The notes under the pieces were generated by a model. The model made no database searches and was not told the origin of the DNA. It worked only from the letters and a program-made list of their open reading frames with translations. Shown in pieces: positions 18,054 to 27,650 of a DNA stretch of 64,000 nt (its first letter is position 1; every line of letters begins with the position of its first letter). The translations under genes were made by a program, and so were the position numbers. Source of the DNA: CAZOZZ01 sp965262425 (GTDB taxonomy: Bacteria > Acidobacteriota > Terriglobia > 20CM-2-55-15). The stretch spans positions 1,240,001 through 1,304,000 of the forward strand of contig OZ253536.1 of NCBI GenBank assembly GCA_965262425.1, written 5' to 3'.

Positions 18054-18086
18054 CCCGCGGGCGGCCAGGGACGGCCGCCCCGACAC
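18054..18086 (-). repeat. REP-like hairpin 4
   Basis: Inverted REP lying between the RAYT stop and the glycosyltransferase start (ATG 18090). With REP 3 it frames the RAYT gene as an inverted pair. Confidence 0.85.
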
Positions 18087-18089
18087 GCT

Positions 18090-19235
18090 ATGACTTACAT
18101 TCTCGCTATCCTTTCCGGTCTCGCCCTCATCCAGGGGCTTGTTTCGCTTTGGGATGGGGTTCGGAACATGCGGTATTCCCGGTCATATCGCCGGGGGAAC
18201 GGTCCGTCCGGATCAGTCATTGTTTTCTGTCCGGCTACGGGGACTGACCCGGATCTCCGGTCGAACGCACGGTCGCTGTTGGGACAGGACCATTCCGACT
18301 ACCGGGTCGTGTTCATCGTCGAATCGCGGGACGATCCCGCACACGGTGTCCTGTCCGGTGTGGAAGGCGCCGAGGTTCTGGTTGCCGGCCGCGCGAAAGA
18401 TTCCGGCCAGAAAGTCCACAACCTCATTCAGGGTGTCGTCCGGTTCGGGAGCGAATCTGACATCTTCGTGTTTTGCGACTCGGATACCCTTTTCCCTCCC
18501 GAGTGGCTATCCGAACTGATCGCGCCCCTGACGGACCCGAACGTCGGGGCGAGTACCGGTTATCGATGGTATGTGCCCGGGGAGGGGAGCCTGCCCACGT
18601 TGCTACGGTCGGCCTGGAACGCGTCTGTAGCGGGTTTTCTCGGGCCCCATCGGAACAACTTTGTATGGGGAGGCTCCACCGCTATCCGGCGCGAGACATT
18701 TGACAGCATCGCGATCCTGGAAGCGTGGAAGGGCGCCTTGAGCGATGACTATGCGTTGACATCCGCCGTCCGCCGCCGGAATCTCGCCATTGTTTATGTT
18801 CCCACTTGCCTGGTCCCCTCCTACGGCGAATGCTCCTGGCCGGAACTTCTGGAGTTCACGAACCGTCAGATCAAGATCACCCGAGTCTACGCGCCGCGAA
18901 TGTGGATGATGGGACTGGTCACATACACCCTCTTCAACTTCACGTTCCTTGCACTCACGATCGCTATTGCTTTCGATCTCCGGTGGTTTCTTCCCTGGGC
19001 GGGAATCTATGCCCTCACTGTTATTCGTTCCCGAGTTCGGCTTCAAGCTGCCGGACAAGCCATCCCCTCCGCTTCGCTCAAGCCGTACACCCTGTTTTAC
19101 CTGCTGTCGGCTCCGCTGGTTTCAGTCCTCTACCAGACAAACTTCATCGCATCCATGCTCAATCGCCGGATTCTCTGGCGGGGAATCCTCTACACGATGA
19201 TCTCTCCCTCACAGACTCGATCCCTCCGACTCTGA
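18090..19235 (+). CDS. family-2 glycosyltransferase (ceramide-glucosyltransferase/HpnI-like)
   Basis: A 381-residue membrane glycosyltransferase. It has an N-terminal TM helix (ILAILSGLALIQGLVSL), then the GT-A catalytic domain with FVFCDSDTLF (metal-binding DxD), WGGSTAIRR, SDDYAL and a late FTNRQIKITR block in the position of QxxRW. At least two C-terminal TM helices follow. This domain order matches the processive/ceramide-glucosyltransferase-like branch (GT21, HpnI). It probably transfers a sugar to a lipid at the cytoplasmic membrane; donor and acceptor are unknown. The start lies 3 bp after the last REP. panB follows 12 bp after the stop. Confidence 0.82.
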   Translation: MTYILAILSGLALIQGLVSLWDGVRNMRYSRSYRRGNGPSGSVIVFCPATGTDPDLRSNARSLLGQDHSDYRVVFIVESRDDPAHGVLSGVEGAEVLVAGRAKDSGQKVHNLIQGVVRFGSESDIFVFCDSDTLFPPEWLSELIAPLTDPNVGASTGYRWYVPGEGSLPTLLRSAWNASVAGFLGPHRNNFVWGGSTAIRRETFDSIAILEAWKGALSDDYALTSAVRRRNLAIVYVPTCLVPSYGECSWPELLEFTNRQIKITRVYAPRMWMMGLVTYTLFNFTFLALTIAIAFDLRWFLPWAGIYALTVIRSRVRLQAAGQAIPSASLKPYTLFYLLSAPLVSVLYQTNFIASMLNRRILWRGILYTMISPSQTRSLRL

Positions 19236-19247
19236 TACGATTGAAGC

Positions 19248-20090
19248 ATGAAGAATCGTGCGAAGCCGGTCCGTGTGCCCGACCTCGGAGTGATGAAACG
19301 CCGGGGTGAAAAGATCACGATGTTGACGGCTTACGACGCCACCATGGCGCGTCTGCTCGATCGTGCCGGAATTGACGTCCTGCTGGTCGGCGACTCCCTT
19401 GGAATGGTCGTCATGGGGTATGACACGACCGTGCCGGTGACACTCGATATGATGGTTCACCACACTCAGGCTGTCGTCCGCGGTACCCGGCGTGCCCTGG
19501 TTGTGGCCGACCTGCCTTTCCTGACGTATCAGGTCGACGAGGCCGAAACGATGAGAAACGCCGGGCGCCTGATTCAACAAGGCGGCGCGACGGCCGTGAA
19601 AATTGAAGGCGGTCATCATGTCGTCGAACCCACCCGTCGCTTGCGGGACGCCGGCATACCGGTAATGGGCCACCTGGGGTTGACCCCGCAGTCGGTCCAT
19701 CAGTTTGGCGGGTTTCGGCCTCAGGCGAGGACCTGGGAAGAAGGCGAACGCCTCTTAGAGGAAGCGATTGCTCTGGAGAGCGCAGGCGTTTTTGCGATTG
19801 TTCTCGAATCCATTCCCGCCGAGATTGCCGAGCGTGTGACCGCGGCCGTGTCCGTTCCGACCATTGGGATCGGAGCGGGACCCGCCTGCGACGGCCAGGT
19901 CCTGGTCAGCTACGATATGTTGGGTCTCTTTGATGAGTTCGTTCCTTCATTCGTCAAGAAATATGCCAGCCTGGCGGATACGGTCGTCGAGGCGGCGAAG
20001 GCTTATGCCGAGGACATCCGATCCAACTCCTTTCCCGAAGCCCGGCACACTTTGACCGGGGTCCGCGGGCAGGACGATTCCCAGCCATGA
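19248..20090 (+). CDS. panB: 3-methyl-2-oxobutanoate hydroxymethyltransferase
   Basis: A 280-residue PanB, which adds a hydroxymethyl group from methylene-tetrahydrofolate to alpha-ketoisovalerate in pantothenate synthesis. Motifs: TAYDATMARLLDRAGIDVLLVGDSLGM with the Mg-binding Asp, VKIEGG, GHLGLTPQSV and GIGAGPACDGQVLV. Length is normal. The stop overlaps the panC start (ATGA), a coupled operon. The C-terminal tail after the barrel is slightly extended. Confidence 0.97.
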   Translation: MKNRAKPVRVPDLGVMKRRGEKITMLTAYDATMARLLDRAGIDVLLVGDSLGMVVMGYDTTVPVTLDMMVHHTQAVVRGTRRALVVADLPFLTYQVDEAETMRNAGRLIQQGGATAVKIEGGHHVVEPTRRLRDAGIPVMGHLGLTPQSVHQFGGFRPQARTWEEGERLLEEAIALESAGVFAIVLESIPAEIAERVTAAVSVPTIGIGAGPACDGQVLVSYDMLGLFDEFVPSFVKKYASLADTVVEAAKAYAEDIRSNSFPEARHTLTGVRGQDDSQP

Positions 20091-20968
20091 AGATTGAGTC
20101 GATCCCCACGGTGGATCAACTCCGGTTGTACCTCCAGGAGCGCAAGCGGCGGGGGCAAACGGTTGGCCTGGTGCCGACGATGGGCGCCCTCCATGAAGGT
20201 CACGGATGTCTGATGGACCAGGCTCGGGGGGAGTGCGACGTGCTGGTCGTCAGCGTCTTCGTCAACCCGTTGCAGTTTGGACCCGAAGAAGATCTCGACA
20301 GTTATCCCAGGGATCTGGCCCAGGACCTTCTCTTTTGCGAGCTGCGCGGTGTCGACGTTGTCTTCGCGCCTTCGAATGACGAGATCTATTCCGACACCCC
20401 GCACACTTTCGTAGAGCACGGTGTGGAGGGCAACGCGCTTTGCGGCGAATCCCGGCCCGGCCATTTCCGAGGTGTCGCCACGGTCGTCCTGAAGCTCTTC
20501 AACATCGTTGCTCCGAACCGTGCGTATTTCGGAGAAAAGGATATTCAGCAACTTGCCGTCATTGGCCGAATGACCAGAGACTTCAACCTCCCGATCGAAC
20601 TCATCGAAGTGCCGACCCAAAGGGAACCTGACGGCCTGGCCATCAGTTCGAGAAACCAGTACTTGAATTCGGAAGAACGGCAGGCAGCGGGAGTCCTGTA
20701 CCGGGCCCTCAGGATCGCCCGGCAAAGGATCGCCGATGGCAACCTGGACCCGTCGATTGCCACGAAGGCCGCACGGACCGTAATGGATCTCGAACCTCTG
20801 GCCCAGGTCGAATACCTGGAGATCGTCGATCCCAACCTGATGCAACCGGTGGACGAAATAACCGGCCCGGTCCGTGTTGTCGGAGCCATATGTATGGGCA
20901 GCACGCGCCTGATCGACAACGTCCTGTGTGAGATGCCGAAGAGCGTGCGCAACAGGCGCAGGAAGTGA
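20087..20968 (+). CDS. panC: pantothenate synthetase
   Basis: A 293-residue PanC, which ligates pantoate and beta-alanine through a pantoyl-adenylate. Motifs: PTMGALHEGH (HIGH-like nucleotide site), FVNPLQFGPEEDLDSYPR, GEKDIQQL, and SSRNQYLN (KMSKS-like loop). Complete. It is followed after 23 bp by the CTAG target of IS1380 element B. Confidence 0.97.
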   Translation: MKIESIPTVDQLRLYLQERKRRGQTVGLVPTMGALHEGHGCLMDQARGECDVLVVSVFVNPLQFGPEEDLDSYPRDLAQDLLFCELRGVDVVFAPSNDEIYSDTPHTFVEHGVEGNALCGESRPGHFRGVATVVLKLFNIVAPNRAYFGEKDIQQLAVIGRMTRDFNLPIELIEVPTQREPDGLAISSRNQYLNSEERQAAGVLYRALRIARQRIADGNLDPSIATKAARTVMDLEPLAQVEYLEIVDPNLMQPVDEITGPVRVVGAICMGSTRLIDNVLCEMPKSVRNRRRK

Positions 20969-21377
20969 GCCGCCGCGCCTCCCCGCCTGGACTAGTCCCT
21001 GAATAAGCGCGATTGAGGAAGTATCGATAGTGAAAAAGTAGCGGAAGTACCCGAAATGTCCCCGTCCCGTGCGAAAAGGAATTTGCAGAATCCTGACGGA
21101 AAAGGAGGCATTTCGGGTGAACGATTATACGCGCAAGAACATGAGGAATCGCAAGCGGCGAATCGAGCGTCTGCGATTCAGACACTGCGGCGATTTCCTT
21201 GAGGCTATCCGATCGATATCGTGTGGTTTTTCGGGCGATAGGAGTTTTGCGTGGGAAACAGGGAGTTGCAGGATGGTGAAAGGGATGGGTGTGGCTCGAG
21301 AAGCGACACGAGTGCGACGACCGCCGGATGATGCGGCAAACAGGGTCGATAGAAATCCATGACGAGGGCCCGGTGCG

Positions 21378-23358
21378 CTATGGAGGCCGAGGATTCTGCA
21401 GTTGATTTGCCAGGGCGCGACGGAGCCGGCGGGTCTTGGCAAGAATCTTCTTGCGAGCCGTTTCGCTGAGTGTGAGCACCATTTCCTGATGCTCGAGCGG
21501 AGAGAGGAAGGCGACGTAGTTTTGGTAGTAAATCAGAATGACGGTAAAGGTCGGCTGGAGCACATCGAGGATGCGGGGGCGAGTCTTCCGATTCATGTTC
21601 CGGCGTTCGATGCGCCGCAGATACCACTGCAGCAGGCTGTAGGTGAGCAGGACAAAGACGACCTGGTTGACCACGAGACTGAATGCGCGGGAAGAGAACT
21701 CGGCGAGGCCGGAGAAACACTTGGTTTGCCGGTAGCGCTCTTCAACCACGGTGCGCCGCGCATACTCGGTGCGGGTTTGGGCGGGATCCGCAATGCGTTT
21801 GGTATCCAAGAGCACCCACTGATCGGTGTGCCCATCGGCATAGCGTTCACGGTTGATCACCGCATGGAGCGGGACCGGACAGTTGGAATAGGACTCCAGG
21901 TCCCGGACCACGGCCAGTTCCGAACCCACGCGCGTGGTGGCCGGATCGGGCGGATTTTCGACGGGGCGTTTCTCTAAGGTGCGTTGCCGGGCCTGCTCAC
22001 GTTTGCGAATCGCGGCGGGCCGATGAAGGGGAGCCGGTTTCTCCGGCGGTGCAGGAGGCGTCCAAGATTGGAACGTCCCGGGTTGGGCGTCAGCCAGATC
22101 GATCGCGTCGCGGGTGATCTCCATGTTGCGACGGGCCGGAATCAGGATGTCGATCCCATAATCCTGTTTGCAACGACCAATGGAGGGGCCATCGAGAAAC
22201 CCCCGGTCCAGGATCAACCGCTTGATGATTCCCGTGCCATGATAGGCCACAAACTCGTCGACCATGCGGTACAGTATCGGCAAGTCGTTATCTTTACCCT
22301 GACTGACTCGCAGTCCGGCCCATAGGAAGAAGTCCCCGGCGCGATTGGTGTGGATCAGGGTCACCAGTTTGTAGCACCGGCGCCACTGACACCGGAGTTT
22401 CTGTTTGGAGGTCAGTTTTAGACCGTCGACCGGCTTGTTGTGCTCGTTGAATAGCATCAAGGAGGCGTGTTCATAGGCCGGGTTGTCAGGTAGGAACAGA
22501 TAGGTCGCATCCCCGATGAACAGCCCTTCCCGATCAAAGGCCCGATGCTGTCGGAAGATGCCCACCACGTCGCGGTTGAACCAATCCTGGAGGCGATCCG
22601 CGTCGGTCTTGCGCGCCATCTTCCGCAGATAGTCCTGATCACAGGGGGTCTGCCGGTCGTAGCTGTTCTTGTCGTTGAACCCCCCACACTCCAAGGTCAC
22701 ATCGCCGGTCTCCGGGTGGATGGCCCGATGCCCCATCTGGGGGCCGAAGGCCTGGACCATCCCCCCGCTGCGCACGACATAGGGATAGGCATGAAACTGA
22801 TGCACCCCGTGGAAGCGCATCGCCACATTGCTGGCGATATAGACCCACACCGGTACGTCGTGCTTCTTCAATGGGGTCGGGTAGCTCCCCGCCAACTTCT
22901 CGAGAATCTTCGGCTCTTCCGCAGAATTTGTGGGTAAAACCGTCTTCCATCGCCGCTTGAGGAGACCACGGTGCTCGCCAAGCCTCAAGGCTTCCCTCGC
23001 AAGCTCGGCGGCTGCGCCGGCCTTGACCCTCGGCTGCGCTCCGCGGTGTCGGCTGGTGTGGGCGATGGGGAACGGGGCCTCCGGCGGGGGCTCCGGGCAC
23101 CGGGTGTAGGCGTCCGACCGAAGTGGGTACTGGAATATTCGCCGTCGAACAAAAGAATAAGGTACTTTGTTTCAATTACTTATGTGCGCACAGGCCTTTG
23201 GACTGCCCACAAATTCTGCGGAGGAGGCGAATCTTCTTGCCCGCGATGGCTCGAAAGAAGTCCGTCTCGGAGACCTCTCCGGCCGCCTCGATCGAGTCAA
23301 ACTCCCCGTCCCGGAACGCGTCGCACACCAACCGGTCGTTGCGTTCAAACACGGTCAT
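21378..23358 (-). pseudogene. DDE (IS4-superfamily-like) transposase, split by MITE M317
   Basis: The N-terminal 40-odd codons run from 23358 to the MITE (FERNDRLVCDAFRDGEFDSI to AGKKI) and the rest runs from 22911 to 21378. Removing the MITE and one GAATCTTC duplicate rejoins AGKKILEKLAG in frame. The long part has FIGDATYLFLPDNPAYEHA (Asp), LILDRGFLDGP (Asp) and VVEERYRQTKCFSGLAEF (Glu), an intact DDE set. A frame starting inside the MITE at 22988 fuses 27 MITE-encoded residues to the remainder. The exact IS family name is uncertain. Confidence 0.85.
22912..23228 (+). repeat. 317-bp MITE (family M317), copy 2
   Basis: Same 317-bp sequence as 4-320, with a perfect 8-bp duplication GAATCTTC (22904-22911 and 23229-23236). 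It is the innermost insertion of the nest. Confidence 0.95.
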
Positions 23359-23371
23359 GCCGGACTCCCCA

Positions 23372-23755
23372 TCAGGGTTTCTCCCGCCGCAGCTTCTCGA
23401 TTTGATCCAGCAGCTTCAGAATCCTCCGTTGTACTCGGGTGACCTCGGCCCGGGCCGCGCGATACTGGGTATACCGTTCACTCTTCTCTCGCAACCCCTT
23501 CACTCGCTCAGCAGGAATCGACAACAACCGGGTCCGGCCCTCCTCGCTCCAGCTCAACACCATCGAGCGGTGCAACTGTCCCCGCGTACACGCACAGCCA
23601 GCCTTGCCGCACTTGCGCGCCAACTCGTACACGGTCCCCTTCACCTTCGGCTTGCGTTCATAGCCCACCTCGATCAACTCGGCTAACTCATCGATCGCTT
23701 CCCGCAAAGCGGCCCGGTACCGGCTCAATCGCGCCAGTTTGCTCTTAGACTGCAT
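23372..23755 (-). CDS. DUF6788-like accessory protein of the IS
   Basis: A 127-residue protein starting at ATG 23755 (an upstream extension to 23818 is open but less likely). Basic/coiled segments flank a cysteine motif in RKCGKAGCACTRGQLH, then LLSIPAERVKGLREKSERY. This matches the DUF6788 proteins repeatedly found beside transposases, perhaps an accessory DNA-binding or regulatory subunit. It precedes the transposase on the same strand inside the inverted repeats. The AT-rich ATATAATTATAACATACAG just upstream probably holds its promoter. Confidence 0.75.
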   Translation of the reverse strand: MQSKSKLARLSRYRAALREAIDELAELIEVGYERKPKVKGTVYELARKCGKAGCACTRGQLHRSMVLSWSEEGRTRLLSIPAERVKGLREKSERYTQYRAARAEVTRVQRRILKLLDQIEKLRREKP

Positions 23756-25587
23756 GTCGTATATAATTATAACATACAGATACCGACGCTTCAACCCCAA
23801 AAATCTACATCTTTCCACAAATTGTCGTTTTGGGATTCTTCCAGACCCCGGTGGGACGGCTTAACGTTGCTGGCTCACTCTACTGTCTGAACTGCAGTCG
23901 AGCGTCGGCTTGGAGAGCGGCATTGGAGGGAACAGTCGGCGCCGATGTTGTCGGCGAGTAACATGCACTATGAGATGGGCAAGCGGACGCGGGGGACGGC
24001 GGTGGGCGGCATCGGGGCGATGCATCGGGTGGCGCGGCGGACGGGTCTGATCGAGGCCATCGACGCGCGGGTGGATGTGCTGAAGCGGCATCTGCCGTAT
24101 CACGAGTCGGATCACGTGTTGAACATCGCCTACAACGCGTTGACGGGAGGGACGTGTCTGGAAGACATCGAGTTGCGGCGCAACGACGAAGCATACCTGG
24201 ATGCGCTGGGGGCGCAGCGGATACCGGACCCGACCACGGCGGGCGACTTTTGCCGGCGATTCGAGCCCGGCGACGTGGAGAACCTGATGGAGGCGGCGAA
24301 TGAAGTGCGGCTGAATGTGTGGCGGCAGCAACCGGCCGGTTTTTTCGACGAGGCGGTGTTGGACGCGGATGGGACCCTGGCGCCGACCAGCGGGGAATGC
24401 AAGGAAGGGATGGATATCGCCTACGACGGGACATGGGGCTATCACCCGTTGTTGATTTCACTGGCGAACACCGCCGAGCCGTTATACCTGGTGAACCGGA
24501 GCGGTAACCGGCCCTCGCATGAAGGCGCGGCCCCGCGGTTCGATCAGGCGATCGGGTGGTGCCAGCGCGCCGGGTTCCATCGGATCCTGCTGCGCGGGGA
24601 CACCGACTTCAGCCAGACCCGGCATCTGGATGGATGGGACGGCCAGGGCGTGGACTTCATCTTCGGTATCGACGCGAGGGCGAACCTGGTGGCGCGGGCC
24701 GATGCGCTGGAGCCGGACTGCTGGGCAGTTCTGGAGCGTGAGGCCAGATACGAGGTGGCCACCCAGCCCCGCCAGCGTCCCGACAAGGTCAAGGAACGGA
24801 TCGTTCGGGAACGCGGTTTCAAGAACATTCGGTTGCGGGGCGAAGACGTGGCCGAGTTCGCCTACCGGCCCGGCGCCTGTAAGCGGGACTACCGCGTCGT
24901 GGTGGTGCGGAAGAATCTGTCGGAGGCCAAAGGGGAGTGGGTGTTGTTCGACAAGATCCGGTACTTCTTCTACATCACGAACCGTGCCGATCCCGCCGAC
25001 CGGATCGTGAAGCGCGCGAATCAACGGTGCAATCAGGAGAATCTCATCGAGCAACTCAAGAACGGCGTCCGGGCCTTGAAAATGCCGGTGGGCGACCGGA
25101 CCGGCAACTGGGCCTACATGGTGATGGCGTCGCTGGCCTGGACCCTGAAGGCGTGGTTTGCGCTGCTGCTTCCCGAAACCGGACGCTGGGCCCAGAAGTA
25201 TCGGGCCGAGAAGCAGACCGTTCTACGCATGGAGTTCAAGACGTTCCTGAACGCCTTCATCCTCCTGCCGTGCCAACTCGTGCGTACCGGCCGGCGCATC
25301 GTCTTCCGGCTCATGGCCTGGAACCCGTGGTTGTCCGTCTTGTTCCGTGCCGTGGATGTGTTGCGTCGTCCCCTGCGATGCTGACCCGATCATGGATCTG
25401 AGCCCGGGCGGTCGAGGTCCCGGTTGCTGTCAACCCTTCAAACAGACACGGCGAGGCCCCCACTGAAACAGACGCAACACGAACCGGAGGCCGGGACAAA
25501 ACGATCCCGGAACGGAAGGTTATGCCTCCAACTTTATGGCTGGGAACCGGCCGTTCGCCATCTGGTTATGCGCTTGTTTTGGGACTA

Positions 25588-25842
25588 GTGGTCCCCGCCA
25601 GAGATAGCGTTACTAGATTTCGGAGTGCAACGGTGCCGGATTTGGGGGAGCGACGATGAGTCAATGCTTCGACATTGTGAGGAGGAGCGACGCCAAAGAC
25701 GGTGCCGTTCCGCCCGAACCCGTAGGGCCGATGGAGGTTGCCCCTCACGAACGCTCAAAACCGTCGAAAGTCACACATACCACGCGGTGGATCTCACTCA
25801 TCAGTCCGCTCGGATAGTAACGTTATCTCTGGCGGGGACCAC
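25588..25842 (+). repeat. MITE family T2 (255 bp)
   Basis: Long inverted ends GTGGTCCCCGCCAGAGATA (with a one-base difference) are flanked by TA at 25586-25587 and 25843-25844, inside the CTAG that is also the right target duplicate of IS1380 element B. The first ten bases match the right end of the resident IS630, so that transposase or a close relative may mobilise it. No coding capacity. Confidence 0.88.
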
Positions 25843-25844
25843 TA

Positions 25845-26023
25845 GGAGCCTCGGCGGCAGAAGAGATCTACTGCGAAAGCGGTATAATCGGTCCATATTT
25901 CCCCGATGTTTCGTTAAATAGAACCACTATTCGCCTCAAAATCGAGAAAATGCCTCAAAGTCGAGGAAATCTGGCCTCGATTCTCCACTTTCTCGCTACG
26001 AAGTCTTCCGCAGCGCAGTCTTC
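25845..26023 (+). repeat. MITE family T1, copy B (179 bp)
   Basis: It is inserted exactly at the right TA of MITE T2, so the two share one TA; the right TA is 26024-26025. It is longer than other copies because of an internal partial duplication around AAATGCCTCAAAGTCGAGG. Confidence 0.88.
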
Positions 26024-26081
26024 TAGGCGCCGCTGACCTGCCCTGTACTTGTGTTACGATATGCCGTTCCTGGGGGACCTG

Positions 26082-26915
26082 ATGAGGAAGCGGAAGATAC
26101 GAGTGGCGCACAGTCCGGACTCCGACGACGCGTTCATGTTTTACGCGCTCGCGACACGGAAGATCGACACGGGGGATCTGCGCTACGAGCACACGCTCAG
26201 CGATATCGAAACCCTGAACCACAAGGCGATGGACGGCGTGTTCGAGGTTTCCGCCATTTCGTTTCACGCCTACGCGCATCTGTCGGAGCAGTATGCCGTC
26301 CTGTCGTGCGGCGGTAGCGTGGGCCGCAACTACGGACCCGTGGTCGTGTCGAACAAGCCGTTGCGACGGGACCGGCTCAAGAGAAAGAGAGTTGCCATAC
26401 CGGGCGAACTGACGACCGCGGCACTCGTCTTACGCATGTTTGATCCCGAGATCGAGTGCGTCGATGTGCCCTTCGATCGCATCCTCGATGACATGTCGAA
26501 AGGGGAATTCGAGGCCGGCCTTCTGATCCACGAAGGCCAGCTCAGCTATCGTGAAGAGGGCTTCCACAAGGTTCTGGATCTGGGAGAGTGGTGGCAGGAA
26601 GAAACCGGTCTTCCCCTGCCTCTGGGCGGAAACGTCATCCGGCGAGACCTTGGGCTGCCCTTGATGAAGGAAATATCCGGTCACATCGGAGAAAGCATCC
26701 GTTACGGACTCGATCATCGACAGGAGGCCATGGAGTACGCTCTCGAGTTCGCCCGTGGTCTGGATCCCCAGCGGGCCGACCGTTTCGTTGGGATGTACGT
26801 CAACGACATGACCCTCAGCTACGGTGCAGAAGGGAAGAAAGCGATTCGCCGTCTGTTTCGGGAGGCTCAGAAGAAGGGGCTGATCTCCAAGGCTCCGACG
26901 ATCACATTCGTGTGA
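26082..26915 (+). CDS. mqnD: MqnA/MqnD-family menaquinone biosynthesis protein (MqnD-like)
   Basis: A 277-residue protein of the MqnA_D2 substrate-binding fold. The opening HSPDSDDAFMFYAL is the MqnD hallmark; EVSAISFHAYAHL, SCGGSVGRNYGPVVV, IPGELTTAALVL, LIHEGQL and LPLPLGGNVI follow family order. MqnD (1,4-dihydroxy-6-naphthoate synthase) acts late in the futalosine route to menaquinone. ATG 26082 is chosen because GGGGGA lies five bases upstream; an earlier ATG at 26061 would lengthen it. No other mqn genes are nearby. Some relatives are transport-binding proteins, but no signal peptide is present. Confidence 0.8.
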   Translation: MRKRKIRVAHSPDSDDAFMFYALATRKIDTGDLRYEHTLSDIETLNHKAMDGVFEVSAISFHAYAHLSEQYAVLSCGGSVGRNYGPVVVSNKPLRRDRLKRKRVAIPGELTTAALVLRMFDPEIECVDVPFDRILDDMSKGEFEAGLLIHEGQLSYREEGFHKVLDLGEWWQEETGLPLPLGGNVIRRDLGLPLMKEISGHIGESIRYGLDHRQEAMEYALEFARGLDPQRADRFVGMYVNDMTLSYGAEGKKAIRRLFREAQKKGLISKAPTITFV

Positions 26916-26966
26916 CTCCCGATCCCGGGTTCACCTTCCAGCCAGCCGGACCGACCTTTTGTTTCC

Positions 26967-27452
26967 ATGAGTGAAGACAGTCGAAGACAGCGGGCCCAGG
27001 ATCTGTTTCATGAGGCCCACAGGCACCAGACCGACGGCGAGCTCGATGAAGCGGTCCGGCTCTACCATGAGTCGATCGCCCTTTTTCCGACAGCCGAAGC
27101 CCACACCTTCCTCGGCTGGACGTACAGTTTCATGGGCCGGCTCGACGATGCGATCTCGGAGTGCCGACAGGCGATCGCCATCGATCCCGACTTCGGCAAC
27201 CCGTACAACGACATCGGCGCCTATCTCGTGCAGAAAGGCGAGGTTGACGAAGCAATACCATGGTTCGAGCAGGCGCTGGATGCTCCCCGCTACGAAAGTT
27301 ACTGCTTTCCCCACGTGAATCTGGGCCGGGTTTACGAATTGAAGCGCATGTGGATGCGAGCGCTCGGTGAGTACCGCCGTGCCGCTGCCGAGAAACCCGA
27401 CTACAGTCCGGCGTTGGAAGGCATGGCCCGAATTCGTGGTTATCTGAACTAA
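26967..27452 (+). CDS. TPR-repeat protein
   Basis: A 161-residue cytoplasmic protein built of about three to four tetratricopeptide repeats (DEAVRLYHESIALFPTAEAH, DDAISECRQAIAIDPDFGNP, DEAIPWFEQALDAPR). It has no signal peptide. It is probably a protein-interaction module, partner unknown. It lies 51 bp after the mqnD-like gene on the same strand, probably co-transcribed. Confidence 0.8.
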   Translation: MSEDSRRQRAQDLFHEAHRHQTDGELDEAVRLYHESIALFPTAEAHTFLGWTYSFMGRLDDAISECRQAIAIDPDFGNPYNDIGAYLVQKGEVDEAIPWFEQALDAPRYESYCFPHVNLGRVYELKRMWMRALGEYRRAAAEKPDYSPALEGMARIRGYLN

Positions 27453-27505
27453 AAAAGCCCACCTTGAGTTGCCACGTCCTGTGTCGAAACCATCATGATG
27501 TAGCA

Positions 27506-27537
27506 TATAATCAGACCTGAACCACAATATATTGCAT
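27506..27537 (+). promoter_or_regulatory. nrdJ promoter -10 and NrdR-box-like palindrome
   Basis: TATAAT at 27506-27511 is followed by ACAATATATTG (27524-27534), whose core CAATATATTG is a perfect palindrome matching the core of the NrdR box (ACACWATATATWGTGT). A repressor site just after the -10 would fit NrdR control of ribonucleotide reductase. A second box at the usual spacing is not obvious. Confidence 0.55.
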
Positions 27538-27565
27538 TTGCGGGGTAGTGATGGACCTTAGTTGT

Positions 27566-27650
27566 CCCTTCCAGAGCCTAGTGTTGGGAACGCGTTTGGT
27601 GGCGAATACGGGTGACCCACCGCGGGTAACCGACGATAATCTCTGGAGGG
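27566..27650 (+). ncRNA. structured 5' leader of nrdJ (candidate cis-regulatory RNA)
   Basis: CCCTTCCAGAG (27566-27576) pairs with CTCTGGAGGG (27641-27650), closing a stem that contains the Shine-Dalgarno GGAGG of nrdJ. Inside, GTTGG (27583-27587) pairs with CCGAC (27630-27634), and GGTGG (27598-27602) with CCACC (27617-27621) extended by CGC/GCG. Unpaired GGGAA and GGTAA are purine-rich, like ligand-binding junctions. Pairings are seen by eye. Candidates are the nrdJ RNA motif or a cobalamin-type riboswitch; the canonical B12 box is absent. Confidence 0.6.

Larger units (their letters stand above)
21171..23897 (-). mobile_element. DUF6788-type two-gene IS (2.4 kb), itself hit by MITE M317
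   Basis: The ends are CTGCGATTCAGACA (left) and, reverse-complemented, CTGCAGTTCAGACA (right), with an 8-bp target duplication TCGAGCGT at 21163-21170 and 23898-23905. It carries two minus-strand genes, DUF6788-like and a DDE transposase. The MITE at 22912-23228 splits the transposase. Confidence 0.88.
21117..25384 (+). pseudogene. IS1380-family transposase (element B), split by insertion
   Basis: The N-terminal piece is GTG 21117 to 21170 (NDYTRKNMRNRKRRIER), with AAAGGAGG upstream. The C-terminal piece starts at 23906 and continues to 25384. Joining them across the 8-bp duplication TCGAGCGT gives, in frame, RRIERRLGERHWREQSAPM followed by the 479-residue main part. The main part has DADGTLAPT, GDTDFSQTRHLDGWD and RCNQENLIEQLKNGV, the DDE-bearing signatures of IS1380 transposases. 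The 23945-25384 segment still forms a long ORF with an internal ATG. It lacks the basic N-terminus, so full activity is doubtful. Confidence 0.88.
20996..25584 (+). mobile_element. IS1380-type element B, host of a nested insertion
   Basis: The ends are TCCCTGAATAAGCGC (left) and, reverse-complemented, TCCCAAAACAAGCGC (right), flanked by CTAG at 20992-20995 and 25585-25588. The transposase gene is split by a DUF6788-type IS at 21171-23897. Removing that IS and one 8-bp duplicate restores one open frame. Confidence 0.85.

Noticed and set aside
21069..21362. 97-residue hypothetical gene
   Set aside because: Its N-terminal part is the split 5' end of the IS1380 transposase and its remainder is the terminus of the inserted IS.
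27540..27650. Canonical cobalamin riboswitch
   Set aside because: GGGAA and GGTG resemble the core, but no recognisable B12 box (GCCACTG-like) is present, so I report only a structured leader.
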